Assembly (NCBI GenBank): GCA_030052745.1
Contig: JANBVO010000041.1
Location: 1-64,000 of the forward strand
Source: Pleurostoma richardsiae
Taxonomy: Eukaryota; Ascomycota; Sordariomycetes; Calosphaeriales; Pleurostomataceae
Direction: 5' to 3'
Length of the DNA stretch: 64,000 nucleotides
Below, in pieces: positions 10,581 through 22,314 of the stretch. The translations under genes and the position numbers were made by a program. A model generated the notes under the pieces. That model saw nothing but the letters and a program-made list of their open reading frames with translations. It was not told the DNA's origin and did not search any database. Within the stretch, counting starts at the first letter, position 1. Each line of letters starts with the position of its first letter.

Positions 10581-11665
10581 TTAAAAGTTATTATTACCGC
10601 TGGTAAAGCAAGTGAAAGCATGACTGTAAATGCTAAGGCGTTAGCAGTAGAGTTAGTTAACTTTTGATCTAGAAGGTTTATCCTTTCGGCTGTTCTTTTT
10701 CTTAAAACAACCATATAACAACGGTATCATACATATATATCTCTTTCCCCTAGGACCCCGTGACAATTACCCCTCTAAGTGTGAGGAAAGCCAGCTAGGT
10801 CAAGCTTATAGATATAGGAAAGCTGAGACTTATAGCCTTAGACCGCAGTCGCCCTGTCAGCTGTTAGGCAAGTTAGACAGGCCGGCTGGCATGACAGGAA
10901 TAGCTGACTTGTCAAACGACAGATGCTCTTTCTTCATGTAACAGGGTTAGTTCAGGCTAGTGTGTATTGCCCGGGCGATACACGCGCAGTGCGTGTGCGT
11001 AGTGGTTCGGAGGCATGCCTAGACCCGGACGATATCACTGGGCACCAGCCTGTCACATAGATTGCCCGTACCATAAGAAGGCTTTTAAGTTTAAAAGCAC
11101 CGTGGCAGCTCATTCTGACGTACACGCCAGATTCTTTACCATATCACAGATCTGTAGGCATTCCTCATCGTATACCCAGGTCAGGGGAAAAATGCGAGTA
11201 AGGTGGATATCGAGTACTGTAGCATGAACTTCTCTTATGACCTGGCTACTGTGAGAAGATCAATTCAGTTTACTTTTATTCTCCACTACTAAAGTTTAGA
11301 TACCGTCGTATTAGGTAGCTGTGTATTTTTTAATAGTGCTTTTCGACTATGTAGCCTAGATTCGCCTTCTATGGTATTAACTTAGACTCTTTCCCATATA
11401 AATAGAAGGGGGTGTTGAAGCTTTTCCGAGTTGCCGTTTATGCCTCAGGCATCAATGCGCTAGTATAGAGTATCCCTCGGATGGACCGCTCTCTAGCTTG
11501 CCAGTGCAGTTCTCCAAAACAAACCAATCCGGAAAGAAACTCAACCTCACAACAGAGCCATCTGCCCTGACTCGCTTCAAACACCCGTGGTTGCCTAGGA
11601 GGCTGATCCTGCCGTCGTACCGCTGGATCACGACGAGCCCTCACGCAGGAGCGTGTTTGCCCAAC
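10581..11665. other. Edge of the AT block and upstream region of NDUFB9
   Basis: GC rises stepwise to normal. An isolated ORF on the plus strand (11015-11227, 70 codons) contains a spacing reminiscent of a C2H2 finger (DCPYHKKAFKFKST ... AAHSDVH) but lacks a normal first cysteine pair. It is probably a relic or chance. A TATA-like ATATAAATA lies at 11396-11404, about 265 bp before the NDUFB9 start codon, and could serve it. Nothing else recognised. Confidence 0.4.
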
Positions 11666-12200
11666 ATGTCTACTCGACAAGCTGCCCTGTATGCGTCCCT
11701 TGATCGTCGAAAGCTGCTGGGTTCTGACGCGATGTGCAGGTCGCTTTATCGGCGATCTTTGAAGCTGTCTCTTGACTGGGCCGTCCAGCGTCACCTATGG
11801 CGGGGACAGGCTCTCTACATCCGGTCGCTCTTCGAAGCCAACCGAAACATCACCAACCCTAAGCAGCAAATGGTGAGCTGACGGGTTGAACAGTGCGAAG
11901 CATATTACTATTGGCTGACGTGCTAATGCACAGGCACTGCTGAAAGAGGCCGAAAAGCTACTCGAACACTGGAAACACCCTGACCCCTATGCCCACCCCA
12001 CGGCACCCGGAGGCATGTTTTAAATCACTACCATGCTTAGGTGACGCCGAGACTGACGACTGCCCCTTGCAGGATCGAAATACGAGAGAAATCTCCCAGC
12101 CCCGATACTGGACCGTGAGTGATATACTTTCGGTCCTCTCCTTGTAGGCACTAAAAGTCTTGCTGACCACGATACAGCGCCTCCGCCGCTCAAGTTCTAG
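11666..12200 (+). CDS. NDUFB9: Mitochondrial complex I subunit B22 (LYR-motif protein)
   Basis: Accessory subunit of NADH:ubiquinone oxidoreductase in the mitochondrial inner membrane. Exons are 11666-11872, 11934-12012, 12073-12114 and 12178-12200, coding 116 residues, the usual size of the family. The LYR motif is in CRSLYRRSLKLS. The C-terminal block SKYERNLPAPILD followed by PPPPLKF is typical of fungal B22. LYR proteins of this class bind the mitochondrial acyl-carrier protein. The start was chosen at ATG 11666 because MSTRQAALYASLDRRK matches the family's N-terminus; an in-frame ATG at 11498 lies in a poorly conserved extension. Intron 2 (12013-12072) begins with GC instead of GT. It is the only join that keeps the conserved GGSKYER, so a GC-AG intron is well supported. 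Confidence 0.9.
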
Positions 12201-12560
12201 GAAAAGCCAATGAAAGATGGAGTAGTTGACGCCCATCATGTGGACGCTCTGTAAACGGTGAAGATTAAGACGAAGGGAAGACTTCCTGTGAACGAATACG
12301 CTCATATATACCTGACCCGAATTATATCGGGCTGGAACTAGTAAATAGACTCGTGTTGATGATGCTCAAATGCGGCCACACCGGACAGACTGCCGAGGAT
12401 CTCTTTCAAAGGCGTTCATTTCATGACCTAGACCGTGGGACTAATGTACAACCCAAACATTGAAAAGCAACCGTGACCCTTAACCGTGACCCCGTGTCAT
12501 GACAACCCAAACGTACCAACCAGCAATAGAAATACCAAACCGAATTCACCGAGCCCCCCA

Positions 12561-13149
12561 TTACAACTCCTGGCTTGGGTTCTTGCCCGTCTTGCTCGAC
12601 TTCTTTGGCAGCAGATCTGTTGCGCATTAGTCATACAATCCTGACACAATCGGGACCAAAACAACGCGCGACTCACTCTGGTGAATGTTAGGAAGGACGC
12701 CGCCCTGGGCGATGGTGACGTGACCGAGAAGCTTGTTTAGCTCCTCATCGTTCCGGATGGCGAGCTGCAGGTGGCGAGGGATAATTCGGGTCTTCTTGTT
12801 GTCGCGGGCAGCGTTTCCAGCCAGTTCCAGAATCTCAGCCGCAAGGTACTCGAGAACGGCAGCAAGATAAACAGGGGCACCGGCACCGACGCGCTGAGCG
12901 TAGTTGCCCTTCCGGAGCAGACGGTGAACACGGCCGACGGGGAATGCCAGGCCAGCCTTCGAAGACCGACTGCTCAGAAAGTCAGTATTGGAGTAAGACG
13001 TTACGGCACGAGCCTATGCAATCAAATACGCGACTTGCTGACGCGTGCAAGACTGCTCTCGTCCAAATTAATGCGAATCAAGACAAGGCTTACGATTGCG
13101 CGTTCTTGGAACCACTGGCCTTGCCACCGGACTTGCCGCCTCCAGTCAT
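12561..13149 (-). CDS. HTA1: Histone H2A
   Basis: Core nucleosomal histone. Exons are 13149-13094, 12969-12677 and 12616-12561, coding 134 residues. The N-terminus [18 protein letters not shown], the core [17 protein letters not shown] and the acidic-patch region ([15 protein letters not shown]) are all present. The protein ends in SQEL, the C-terminal SQ motif phosphorylated after DNA damage in fungal H2A, which makes this the canonical H2A/H2AX-type protein rather than H2A.Z. It is transcribed away from H2B, the usual divergent arrangement for co-regulated S-phase expression. Confidence 0.97.
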
Positions 13150-14763
13150 TTTGATGTATCGGGTTGGGGTTGAAAGATTGGATAAAACAAGACTGGTCTT
13201 TCAAGTCTGATGCTGCTGATGGATGTTCGGGTCTGCGTTGAGAAATGGTGATGAAAAGTGGAAGAGTTGGATGCGGGTGGGGGAGATAGCTGTTAAGTAG
13301 TTTTCGCGTCAGCAGCCACGGTCACGGATCAGCTCCAATAACAAACTGCCGCTAATCCAAAAAGGGTCAGTTATGGACACCCGGTGCGGTCTGTGCTTGC
13401 GCGACTGCCAAACTCTACCGAACAAAAAGAAAACAAAAAAAACATTAGGTAAGTAAGCGCGGTACGTACCACTGCTCAGTACCGCCAGAAAACTTGCTGA
13501 CGAAGCGACGTCCCTTAGTGCTGCTTCCGTACTCATTGTCGCAGGCATGTCCTACTCGAGGAGCTCCTCAATATCCCCGTCTGAGCAGTATCTGGATTCT
13601 GCTTCATTACAGCTAACTCACGCAGTGCAGTGATCGAGTCCTGGAATTCTCCAGGTGGCTGCCCTCAGTACGATAGGAGGAGGCGTGCAGCAACACTTCG
13701 ACTGAGCACTTTGCTCGCTGCTGCTGTGCTCTCTTCCCACTGGCCGCTCAGCCCGGCGCCTGATCGGAGCCGGCTATAAGGCATTCTATGCATCATTGGA
13801 ACAGGTGGGTGTCTTTGGACCCCGTACCGAACCACCTCTTGGCTCCAAAGTCCATCTCCAGGCCCGCCTGCCCTGCTTCGGTCCTTTCGGCAAATTGCCC
13901 CACTTCCGTGCGTCCGGCATGCACATACATTCAAATACCTACCTAGGTAAGGCACGTATAGAACCTCGTCCATAGCTGGCCGGCATCCCTCAGGGCCCAG
14001 CGTACTTAATTCGGACCCCGTCGCTTGTGCAGATAGCGCATGAGCAAAATGCCTGTTGGCTTGATAGCTCTCTAGGATGTACGGCGTCTATAATGTACGG
14101 TCAACTAGGCGGATCTGATCCCGCCGGAGAATGGAGACATAGATGGCAGGAAAGTCTTCGGTCCGGGACGGATGGCGCGCACCAAACTCCTACCGTGATG
14201 TGTCTGAATAGCTTCACAAGCAAGCCGCTAATGTATATCCATGTTCTTGCACACTTCGAAGCCTTAGGTTGGAGAGCGGCGCATTTCAGCGCGCCAAGTG
14301 ATTCCGCCCAGGGGTAACCAATCGCCTTAGTAGGATGCGGCATACTATGGGCATCTTAGGATGGTCAACGTTCCGGAGGCTGGAAGTCGTTGAAAATACC
14401 TTAGGTAGGTAGGTGCGAGACACGCGTGCGGTATGCAACTTACCCTAGCGGGGCATTGCTTTGTTATTTTTGGAGGGGAAAGGGAGATAAACGTGCCTCC
14501 TCTCGGAACCAGGTGCACGGACCACCTCTTCCACCTCGCGTCACCCCAAAGCAATCAGTAATGACGCTAGTGTCTGTCGCGTCCACCTACAAAAGCAGGC
14601 AGGCCCCCTCCGCTCTCCAAATCTTCACATCAACAACTCTTCTCCTCCACCACAAATCTATCTCATTGTAGCAGCAGCCGCCGCCCGACGATCTTGAATC
14701 CGTCTTCAGTATTTGCAGCAACCTTTCACAACACTGATTCGATCCGAATCTCCCAAAACAAAA
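13150..14763. promoter_or_regulatory. Divergent H2A-H2B intergenic region
   Basis: About 1.6 kb between the two start codons, expected to hold both promoters. Visible features are a TACCTACCTAGGTA palindrome at 13936-13949 and a related CCTTAGGTAGGTAGGT near 14399. A C/T-rich leader with CTACAAAAG precedes H2B near 14586. Short ORFs on both strands look like chance. No further gene is recognised. Confidence 0.6.
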
Positions 14764-15343
<580 letters not shown>

Positions 15344-15724
15344 GCTGGGCTTCCCATTCTTTCTTTATTTCAGGGCACAGGATTTGCTTTGGCATTTGGG
15401 TCATGAGACTGACCAAGATCCGGATTGCTTGGAGTCTCTTAATGCGTCACGGATGGTTTGTGTTTTACTGGGGCAACGTCTTTCAACGGTCAACGGGGTT
15501 TGCGGCTGTACAATACTGCTTTACAATAGGGTTTCGGAAGCAATGAAATCGTGCATATGACACCTGATGGAAACAAGCACTGCCATTCTCCGTTCATTTC
15601 CGAGGACTCACCAGTCCACCACGTCGCCGAATTCACAGCAGCATCTAGGCAGTCGCCAAGCCCCCGATGATTTCTATTTCAGGGAGCCAACAGTGCATTG
15701 CTATGGCTTTGGCTGCAATTGGAC
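15344..15724. other. Tail-to-tail spacer between H2B and SQS1
   Basis: About 380 bp holding the presumed 3' untranslated regions and terminators of H2B (plus) and SQS1 (minus). No coding or RNA signal is seen. Confidence 0.5.
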
Positions 15725-17808
15725 TTAGCCCAGGCCTGCTTTGCTCCGTTTCACGACATGCGCGACAGGTTGCAAAATGCCCTTGTTGTCTGGAGCGCCG
15801 AGGCCCATGCCGCTACTCCAACCCATCTTTTCCAACATCTCCCGACCTTTATTGCTTTGGCCCAGCTCCGGAGCAGACGCTCCCACAATCTCACCGTCTT
15901 TATACGTTACCGCTGCATGGCTTGCTCCCCTGTTCCCGGTGCCTTTCTTGGTTTGCTTTGTTTTGAGATCGAGGCGAGGGAAACTGTGGCGGCCGAATCG
16001 TGCGAAAAGATACTCGAACTCCCTTTCTACATATCCCACCGTGTTCTTAGTGCGATAGAGCGTAGGGCGTCGCTGATCACCACTACCTGTGGATTTGGAC
16101 TTGAGTTTGAAACGGCTGGCAAGTTCGTGGATGGATTTGCGAGCCGAAGCATCCATTGGGGGAAAGGTCAAGCTGATGGATGATGTTAGCGGGGTGGGAA
16201 AGGGAAATCTGTCAAGCGGGCACATGTGTTGCGGGCATACCTTGTATCGCAGCCTGTGAGAAACGCTCTGAGCTCTGCCTTGATGTCCTCCAAATGCATG
16301 CCCGCAGGATACCTGACGCGGGGGTCATTCGGGTTGGCATGCTTTCCGAGCAGGCCAAGCTTGCGAAGCTCCTCGCGCTCTCGCTTTCTATCTTTTTTCC
16401 TGTCGCGATCCTTCTTCCATGTCGCGCGCAAGCTCTCTTCCAGCTCTACGTCGCTGAGTTCGAAACTAATCTCACTGGATTTCCTCTTCGCTTTGGTGGA
16501 TGTGCGACGTGGGCTGCAATCCACCAAGTCAAAATTATCGAACGCCTCGGCAAGGTCCGTCGCGCCTGAGAACTGTCTCCTGGATGTCTTGTGCTGCTCC
16601 GATACCCTCAATTTCCTGTCTACACTCGAGGTAGGTTGTCCGAAACGGTCCATAGATCGGTAGAATTCTGGAGAAAAGAGAATGAGTTCGTCACCGCCGA
16701 GTCCTAGCTCCTCCTGCTTGGCAAGTATACGGGCTAGATCCTCGTCATCGATCTCATTAGCGATTCCTTCCCCGTCCGTGGAGGTGTCTTGAGATGGCGA
16801 GGGAGCACAAGGATACTCCATGTGCGTTGCCGTCTCACACGGAATCACACCATATCTGCCAGCATCCGGGTTTCCAAGGCTAAATTCGTCGTCGGAGCCG
16901 CCGAGACTCCTGACACTGAGCCTGTGGAGGGAGGCTGGGACACCATGGTCGTCATTCGCAATGTTGGAGATGTAATCTGCTAGAACAGAATCTTCACCAT
17001 CTTCATCATCGTCACCGTCTCGGGGGCTGGCGGCCGTCTTGGATGAGTGTTGATGAAATAGAGCCTCGGAGCGGTAAGATGCGTCCCGTTGGACTCCTGA
17101 CTGCCCATCCTGCAAGTTGACCTCGTCTGCAGTAAAAGCCGGCGTTGATGTGCTGCACCTTTTCGTGACCCTGCCTTTGAAAAGCACGATATCTTCGTCG
17201 CCAGAGCTCGGCTCACCATAACAAGAGTGCGGCGAGGAAATTCTAGGAATCTCCAATGGCCCAGCGGACGGATCTTTATCGCCAAGGACATCTATGAAAA
17301 AGGGCGGCTCTTTTTCACCATTGTCCGGCTGATCCCTGCCGACAACCTCGGGTGCCCTAGTATCCTGAAGGCCCGACAGTTTAGTTTCTGGATTTGACTG
17401 TTCCGACGAGGCAGCTGGTGACGCCGGCCGAGTCCGAGTCGCTGCATCTGGCTCGGAGAAGACGTTACTTTCCGTAGCGCTCACAGTCTGGAGCCTTTCC
17501 AGGGGTTCGATGCAGCCGGCACTTATGAAACCGACAGGCCTATTCCTCAGTCTCGCGTCCCCGTCCCAGGCCGACCGATTGTGGGCTGTGTTTCTTGCTT
17601 CGTCTTTCAGGCTGAAGGCTAGAGCATAGAGGATATATGAGCACGGAAAGAAGACATGCACGAAGCAAAACCCCGTATGCTTACCATAGGCCCTCGCGAG
17701 GCTATTGGCACGATAGGGAGAGGAGCCTCCATCCCGTCTCTGGGACGAGAGTAGATGCTGTATTCGAGCGGCCTTTGCAGCACGTCCCGATTTCTTGCCC
17801 TGCGGCAT
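15725..17808 (-). CDS. SQS1: R3H and G-patch protein, SQS1-like
   Basis: Homologue of yeast Sqs1/Pfa1, which activates the DEAH helicase Prp43 in splicing and ribosome biogenesis. Exons are 17808-17685, 17618-16241 and 16172-15725, coding 649 residues. Near residues 45-75 is the family motif FSLKDEARNT ... RNRPVGFISAG. A long acidic disordered middle follows. An R3H-like segment (ARKSIHELASRFKLKSKSTG) precedes a C-terminal G-patch (GREMLEKMGWSSGMGLG ... KGILQPV) that ends the protein. An in-frame ATG at 17841 would add 11 residues; MPQGKKSGRAAK was preferred because basic N-termini are usual. Intron 1 (66 nt) has no stop and a length divisible by three, so its retention would keep the frame. 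Confidence 0.85.
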
Positions 17809-18742
17809 CACAGCATCGATTGCACCTGTCGAACCCGACAAGGCTGAGCTGCAGATTATCGCTATATGCGACTATCGTGGTGAAGCCGGTGCTACGGGGA
17901 GGAACTGCCTGCGGAAGACGGGGGAGATATGGCCTTGGATAAAGGTTAGGACACTTTAAATGGAGAGGGGCGAGGGTGGTGCAGGTAGCTAGCCATCCTT
18001 TCGTCCCTTATTAAGCAGAAAAGATAGGAAACATTACAGTGTATAAAATACTAATTTATACGTAGCCTGGACGAGATAATTTCAGTGTTAATTTATATGT
18101 TAACATTATAAAAAATCATTTATTTAAAATGAATCTAAAATATTTGAAGTATTATTTATAAAAAATAATGATTTTTATATATATAGTCGTGTTTTTTTTC
18201 TAGTATTGTATTTAAAGTACCTCTTTTGATATATAATGGCGAAACACTCTGAAGTATTCCGTACCAACCTGTTGTCGGATATGTCGTCATCGTTTGCATG
18301 TGTACCTGCGATAGGAGATTATTGATCGTGTACGGAAGTTCTTGTGTCTCTGGATGCACGACGTGCCGGTCCATTCTCAGTCAGCCTTCTGCCTGCCAGG
18401 TAGGTTCTCTTGTACAGCCCATGCTACAAGGCTGGTGGCTTCCCTCGATGTCCCTACAGCACTATCTCGGGGCGACCACCGCCACATAACAAACAATACA
18501 GGGCACACAGGCTATCGCCATTACAATTCCCTGTCCTTGTTCTTACCACTGTAACCAGAAGCAACACGACTCCCATCCCTGTGTGGTATTCGGGGACCTC
18601 TGCCGACAACTAAGTTTGAACCGTTCCGCTCTCATTTCGGTGCCTAATACCGTCGCTGACGGTAGGCGGCACCGATTCTAACCGATTGGATTCCACATCC
18701 TTTCCGCATTGCTATACCTACCTGCTCTCCCCATCCACCGTC
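17809..18742. other. SQS1-ATG4 divergent spacer with an AT-rich patch
   Basis: Presumed promoters of SQS1 (minus) and ATG4 (plus). A sharply bounded AT-rich stretch at about 18035-18190 contains an inverted repeat: AAAAATCATT at 18111-18120 and its complement at 18167-18176. It looks like a small decayed insertion or hairpin. Flanking sequence is normal GC. No gene is seen. Confidence 0.5.
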
Positions 18743-20289
18743 ATGCCGCAGCTTACCGTGGAGACCGCCGTGGCTGGAGCCGCCGAGTTAGGACGATATG
18801 GGCGCCGTATTGTGAAGATGATATGGGATCCGGAGCCCACAAATAGCCATGTCAACCGACCCGTCTGGTGCCTCGGGTGTTCGTATACGCTTGATACAAG
18901 CATCAACAACGATCCTACATGCGCTACAGCTCACGATCTTGGTATTACCCTCCCGACCGACTCGACTAAACCCACCGAATCGATGCTCGCCGCCCGAGAA
19001 GATTCAGCTCCTAGCTCAACGCCTAGCAGCCTATCTTCGTCTTTGGCTTATGAGGACTCAGGCCGGGATGGTGGCTGGCCTCATGGGTTTCTCGAAGACT
19101 TTGAATCGCGCATATCGATGACATATCGTTCAGGCTTCGAGCCGATACCTCGATCCGCGGACTCAATAGCGCTCCATAGCCTATCCCTCGCCATGCGTCT
19201 GAAAGTTCTCGGCGAGCAAGGCGGGTTTACTTCTGACAGTGGTTGGGGCTGTATGATACGATCTGGGCAGAGCCTCCTCGCCAATACACTCGCGATTTGT
19301 TATCTCGGGCGCGGTAAGCCTCGTTTCCCGATCTGGGCGCCGTCGCTGGTGACTTATATATAACTCTTCAGACTGGCGGCGCGGTATGGTTGGTGACGAG
19401 GAAAAACCCATCGTGTCGTTGTTCGCCGATGACCCTCGAGCCCCTTATTCTATCCATAACTTTGTGAGGCACGGTGCTGTGGCATGTGGAAAGCACCCAG
19501 GAGAGTGGTTCGGTCCGTCAGCAACCGCTCGATGCATCCGGTCAGTGACTCCCCTCCGAATGACCCGTTGACGCAGAGCAGCTAATGGCTAACCTCGAGA
19601 GCAGAGCCCTCGCGAATGCTAATGAAGCATTGCTACGCGTTTATTCTACTGGCGACCTTCCTGACGTGTACGAGGACAGTTTCATGGCGGTGGCCAAGCC
19701 TGACGGAGAAATATTCCACCCTACCTTAGTTTTGGTCGGCACTCGTCTTGGCATAGATAAGGTTAACCAGGTGTACTGGGAGTCTCTTACTGCTACGTTA
19801 CAGATGCCGCAGTCTGTTGGGATTGCTGGGTCAGTTCATAACGCGCCTCTGGTGAGGTCAATACTAACAATGCCTCACAGTGGCCGGCCATCGTCGTCTC
19901 ATTACTTTGTAGGATCGCAGAGATCCGGTGATGATTATGACCAGGGTTCCTACCTATTTTATCTGGATCCTCATCATACCCGACCTGCACTCCCGTACTA
20001 CGAAGACCTCACTCAATACACACTAGCGGACCTTGATTCCTGCCATACTAGAAGGCTCCGCCGCCTCCACGTGCGCGAAATGGATCCCAGTATGCTCATC
20101 GGGTTCCTCATCCGGGACGAGGACGACTGGGAGGTGTGGAAGACTTCCGTCAAATATGTCCAGGGGAAGGCGATCATCACTGTTTCTGAGCATGACCCAG
20201 CACGAGGCGTAGTGTCTGAGCGGGAATCGGCTATCGACGAGGTAGAGACGCTTAGCGACGATGACGACGACACGGTGATAGCTGGATAG
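18743..20289 (+). CDS. ATG4: Autophagy cysteine protease ATG4
   Basis: Processes ATG8 at its C-terminal glycine and later delipidates it from membranes. Exons are 18743-19313, 19372-19540, 19605-19829 and 19881-20289, coding 457 residues. The N-terminal [10 protein letters not shown] is typical of fungal ATG4. The catalytic Cys (about residue 170) lies in [12 protein letters not shown]. The Asp-His pair lies in [10 protein letters not shown] (about residues 350 and 352). The C-terminus is acidic ([12 protein letters not shown]). ATG 18743 was chosen because upstream in-frame codons lack an ATG. Intron 3 (19830-19880, 51 nt) carries a perfect ACTAAC branch site and is needed to recover the conserved [10 protein letters not shown]; retained, it would stay in frame. 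It is tail-to-tail with JJJ1. Confidence 0.93.
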
Positions 20290-22314
20290 ACTCTGTTACG
20301 GTGGGCTAAATTATGGGAATGGCACGGCGCTCGTACTCTGACATTCGCGGCACGCATTACGAGCGGCACTACCTGGACGTACAAACAGGCAGCGGTACCA
20401 TTTGACTGAGCCTGAATTCGGTGGCTTGCTGTAGTGAGTACTTCACATCGCTGCGAGTCTGGACATCCGTTGCGTGCTGCTTCGACGTCACCGTCTCTAC
20501 AACCTAAGGCCGTGAAATAGCCGGCATTACTTCTTGGGCTTCTTGCCTTTCCTAATATGTGATGTTGACTGCTGTTGAGCATGTCCTCGGGCTCGGATAT
20601 GATTGAATAGCTTGGTGCGGGATTCGAACGCCTCCTGGCAAACACCGCATTCATGCTGTGAAGCCATGTTAGGGCCCAGTCGCTCGGTATAGGACTTGGG
20701 GTAGCATTGAAACCTACCGCCGTCTTCAGCTCGACTTGACTGGCGGCTTTTCTCTCCCTTTTCGCTTTCGCTTTCCCGACCTTTGGGGGCCCCGCAACGT
20801 CGCTAAATATCATGCCAGCAACACTGGATGTTAAATTCTCCACGTCGTTATGTTCCTGGTTCGATAATGAAGACGCCTCGGAACGTCTGCTGGAAACGAG
20901 TCGATTTTCCACCACATCTCTCGGGGCGTAGTCCCCATCGTCGTCACCATCGCCGTCGCCACCGCTGTCGCCACCGCTGTCGCCATCTCCCAACTGTTCC
21001 GCGCTCGTTCTTAGTATATCTCCCTTCTTGTCTGTGTCGTTAAGGAGCACCACGCTGAGACCGTTGTCTGGATGACTCTGACCCTTCGCGATATCCGCAC
21101 TAGGGTCCCACGGGGCGTCGTAATGATGTCTCGGAAGTCGTGGTTGTAGCACTGATACATCTCCATGAAGTTCATAATCCATATTCTCTTGTTTCATTTG
21201 CCGGCGTAGCTGCTGTACTGTTTTGGCATGTTTCTTGCTCTTCTCATGGGCTTCGAACTGCTTGTCGCTTTTGAAGGTCTTATTGCACACTACACACTCG
21301 ATGTACTCGATCTCGGACTCATCGGTGCTTGTAGCAAACTCGTCACTCTGGTCGTCCTTGTCGCGGGATTTGGCCCAGTCAGGAACAATCCCGCCAGCAA
21401 GCTTTTCACGATTTGCCGCACGCGAGCGGGCAGCTTGTGCTGCCGCTGAATTACGCAATATCTCCTGTCGTTCTGTCTCAGATTGGGTGTTGGGCACGTA
21501 GCGAGGATCCCTCTTCTTCACAAAAGCGACCAAAGACCTAATAGCATCATTGAAATCGCGAATGGCGTCCTCTCGAAGCTTCTTATTCTCCTTCTCCATA
21601 AGGCGCCGCACACGGCGATCTGGGGCGTCTGAGAGGTGATATTTATCTCGCCAGCTGAAGGACTTTCTAGTGGAGAAGCCAGACCAGAAGTTGTAGAAAG
21701 CTTTGGCGACAGTGTCATATGCGTCCCCTGCCGAGCCAAAGGGTGGATATGCAACGGCGGATTGCCCTTCCCATTCGCATGCCGCTACTTCCTCTGCAGC
21801 CAGCTGGCTGAAAAAGGCGTCCAACATGCCGAAGAAACCAGCTGGGCCGTCAGTGAATGGTACACTCGAGTTGAAGCGTCCCATGAGCGCATATATGTCC
21901 TCTGTTGCGGTCAGGTGGACATTGTAATGCTCGGATGGTATGTCATCGTGGCGATCCGCATCGCCGCGGAGAATAGCCTCCCTGTGGGAATCGTACCAAG
22001 CACGTTCTTGGGGGTCAGACAGAATCTCGTAAGCCGTCTGTACTTCGGCGAACTTCCTGGTCGCATTTTCGACGTCGTGTATGTTCCGGTCAGGATGCAG
22101 TTCTAAAGCTCTTCTTTTGTAGGCTTTCCGAATGCTGCAGATTGCTTCTCTGTTAGTTTCTACTGCGAGAAGACGAATGACAAGGGCAGACCGGGAGAGC
22201 TACGGACTCGTCATCGCCCGCAAGGCGATCTATCCCCAGGACTTCATAGTAGCAAGTTTTCCGGGTCTTGTAGTCTGTTTCCGCGTCAGCTGCGGACGAC
22301 TGCTGGGCTCCCAT
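20290..22314 (-). CDS. JJJ1: J-domain ribosome biogenesis factor JJJ1 (coding part 20527-22314)
   Basis: Cytosolic 60S maturation factor that stimulates Hsp70 to release Arx1 from pre-60S particles. Exons are 22314-22208, 22134-20718 and 20655-20527, coding 550 residues. The J domain starts at about residue 23 (YYEVLGI) and has HPD at residues 49-51. The Zuo1/Jjj1-type middle follows, with AFYNFWSGFSTRKSF. Two C2H2 fingers are present (ECVVCNKTFKSDKQF ... HEKSKKH, and HECGVCQEAFESRTKL in the last exon). The C-terminus is lysine-rich (KGKKPKK). An acidic Gly/Asp run (GDGDSGGDSGGDGDGDD) separates the fingers. Intron 1 has a weak GTCCGT donor but an ACTAAC branch site. The long reading frame that continues through intron 2 antisense to ATG4 is not used. 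The interval 20290-20526 is the shared 3' spacer with ATG4. Confidence 0.9.

Noticed and set aside
10583-10690. tRNA-like look (GACTGTAAAT and GGTTTATCC) at the edge of the AT block
   Set aside because: No acceptor-stem pairing and no proper B box; the resemblance is limited to short words.
12771-13210. Plus-strand ORFs of 88-127 codons
   Set aside because: Shadows of the histone H2A gene on the opposite strand.
20013-20717. Extension of the JJJ1 reading frame antisense through ATG4
   Set aside because: It is open only because intron 2 lacks a stop. Splicing to 20655 restores a C2H2 finger and a family-like C-terminus.
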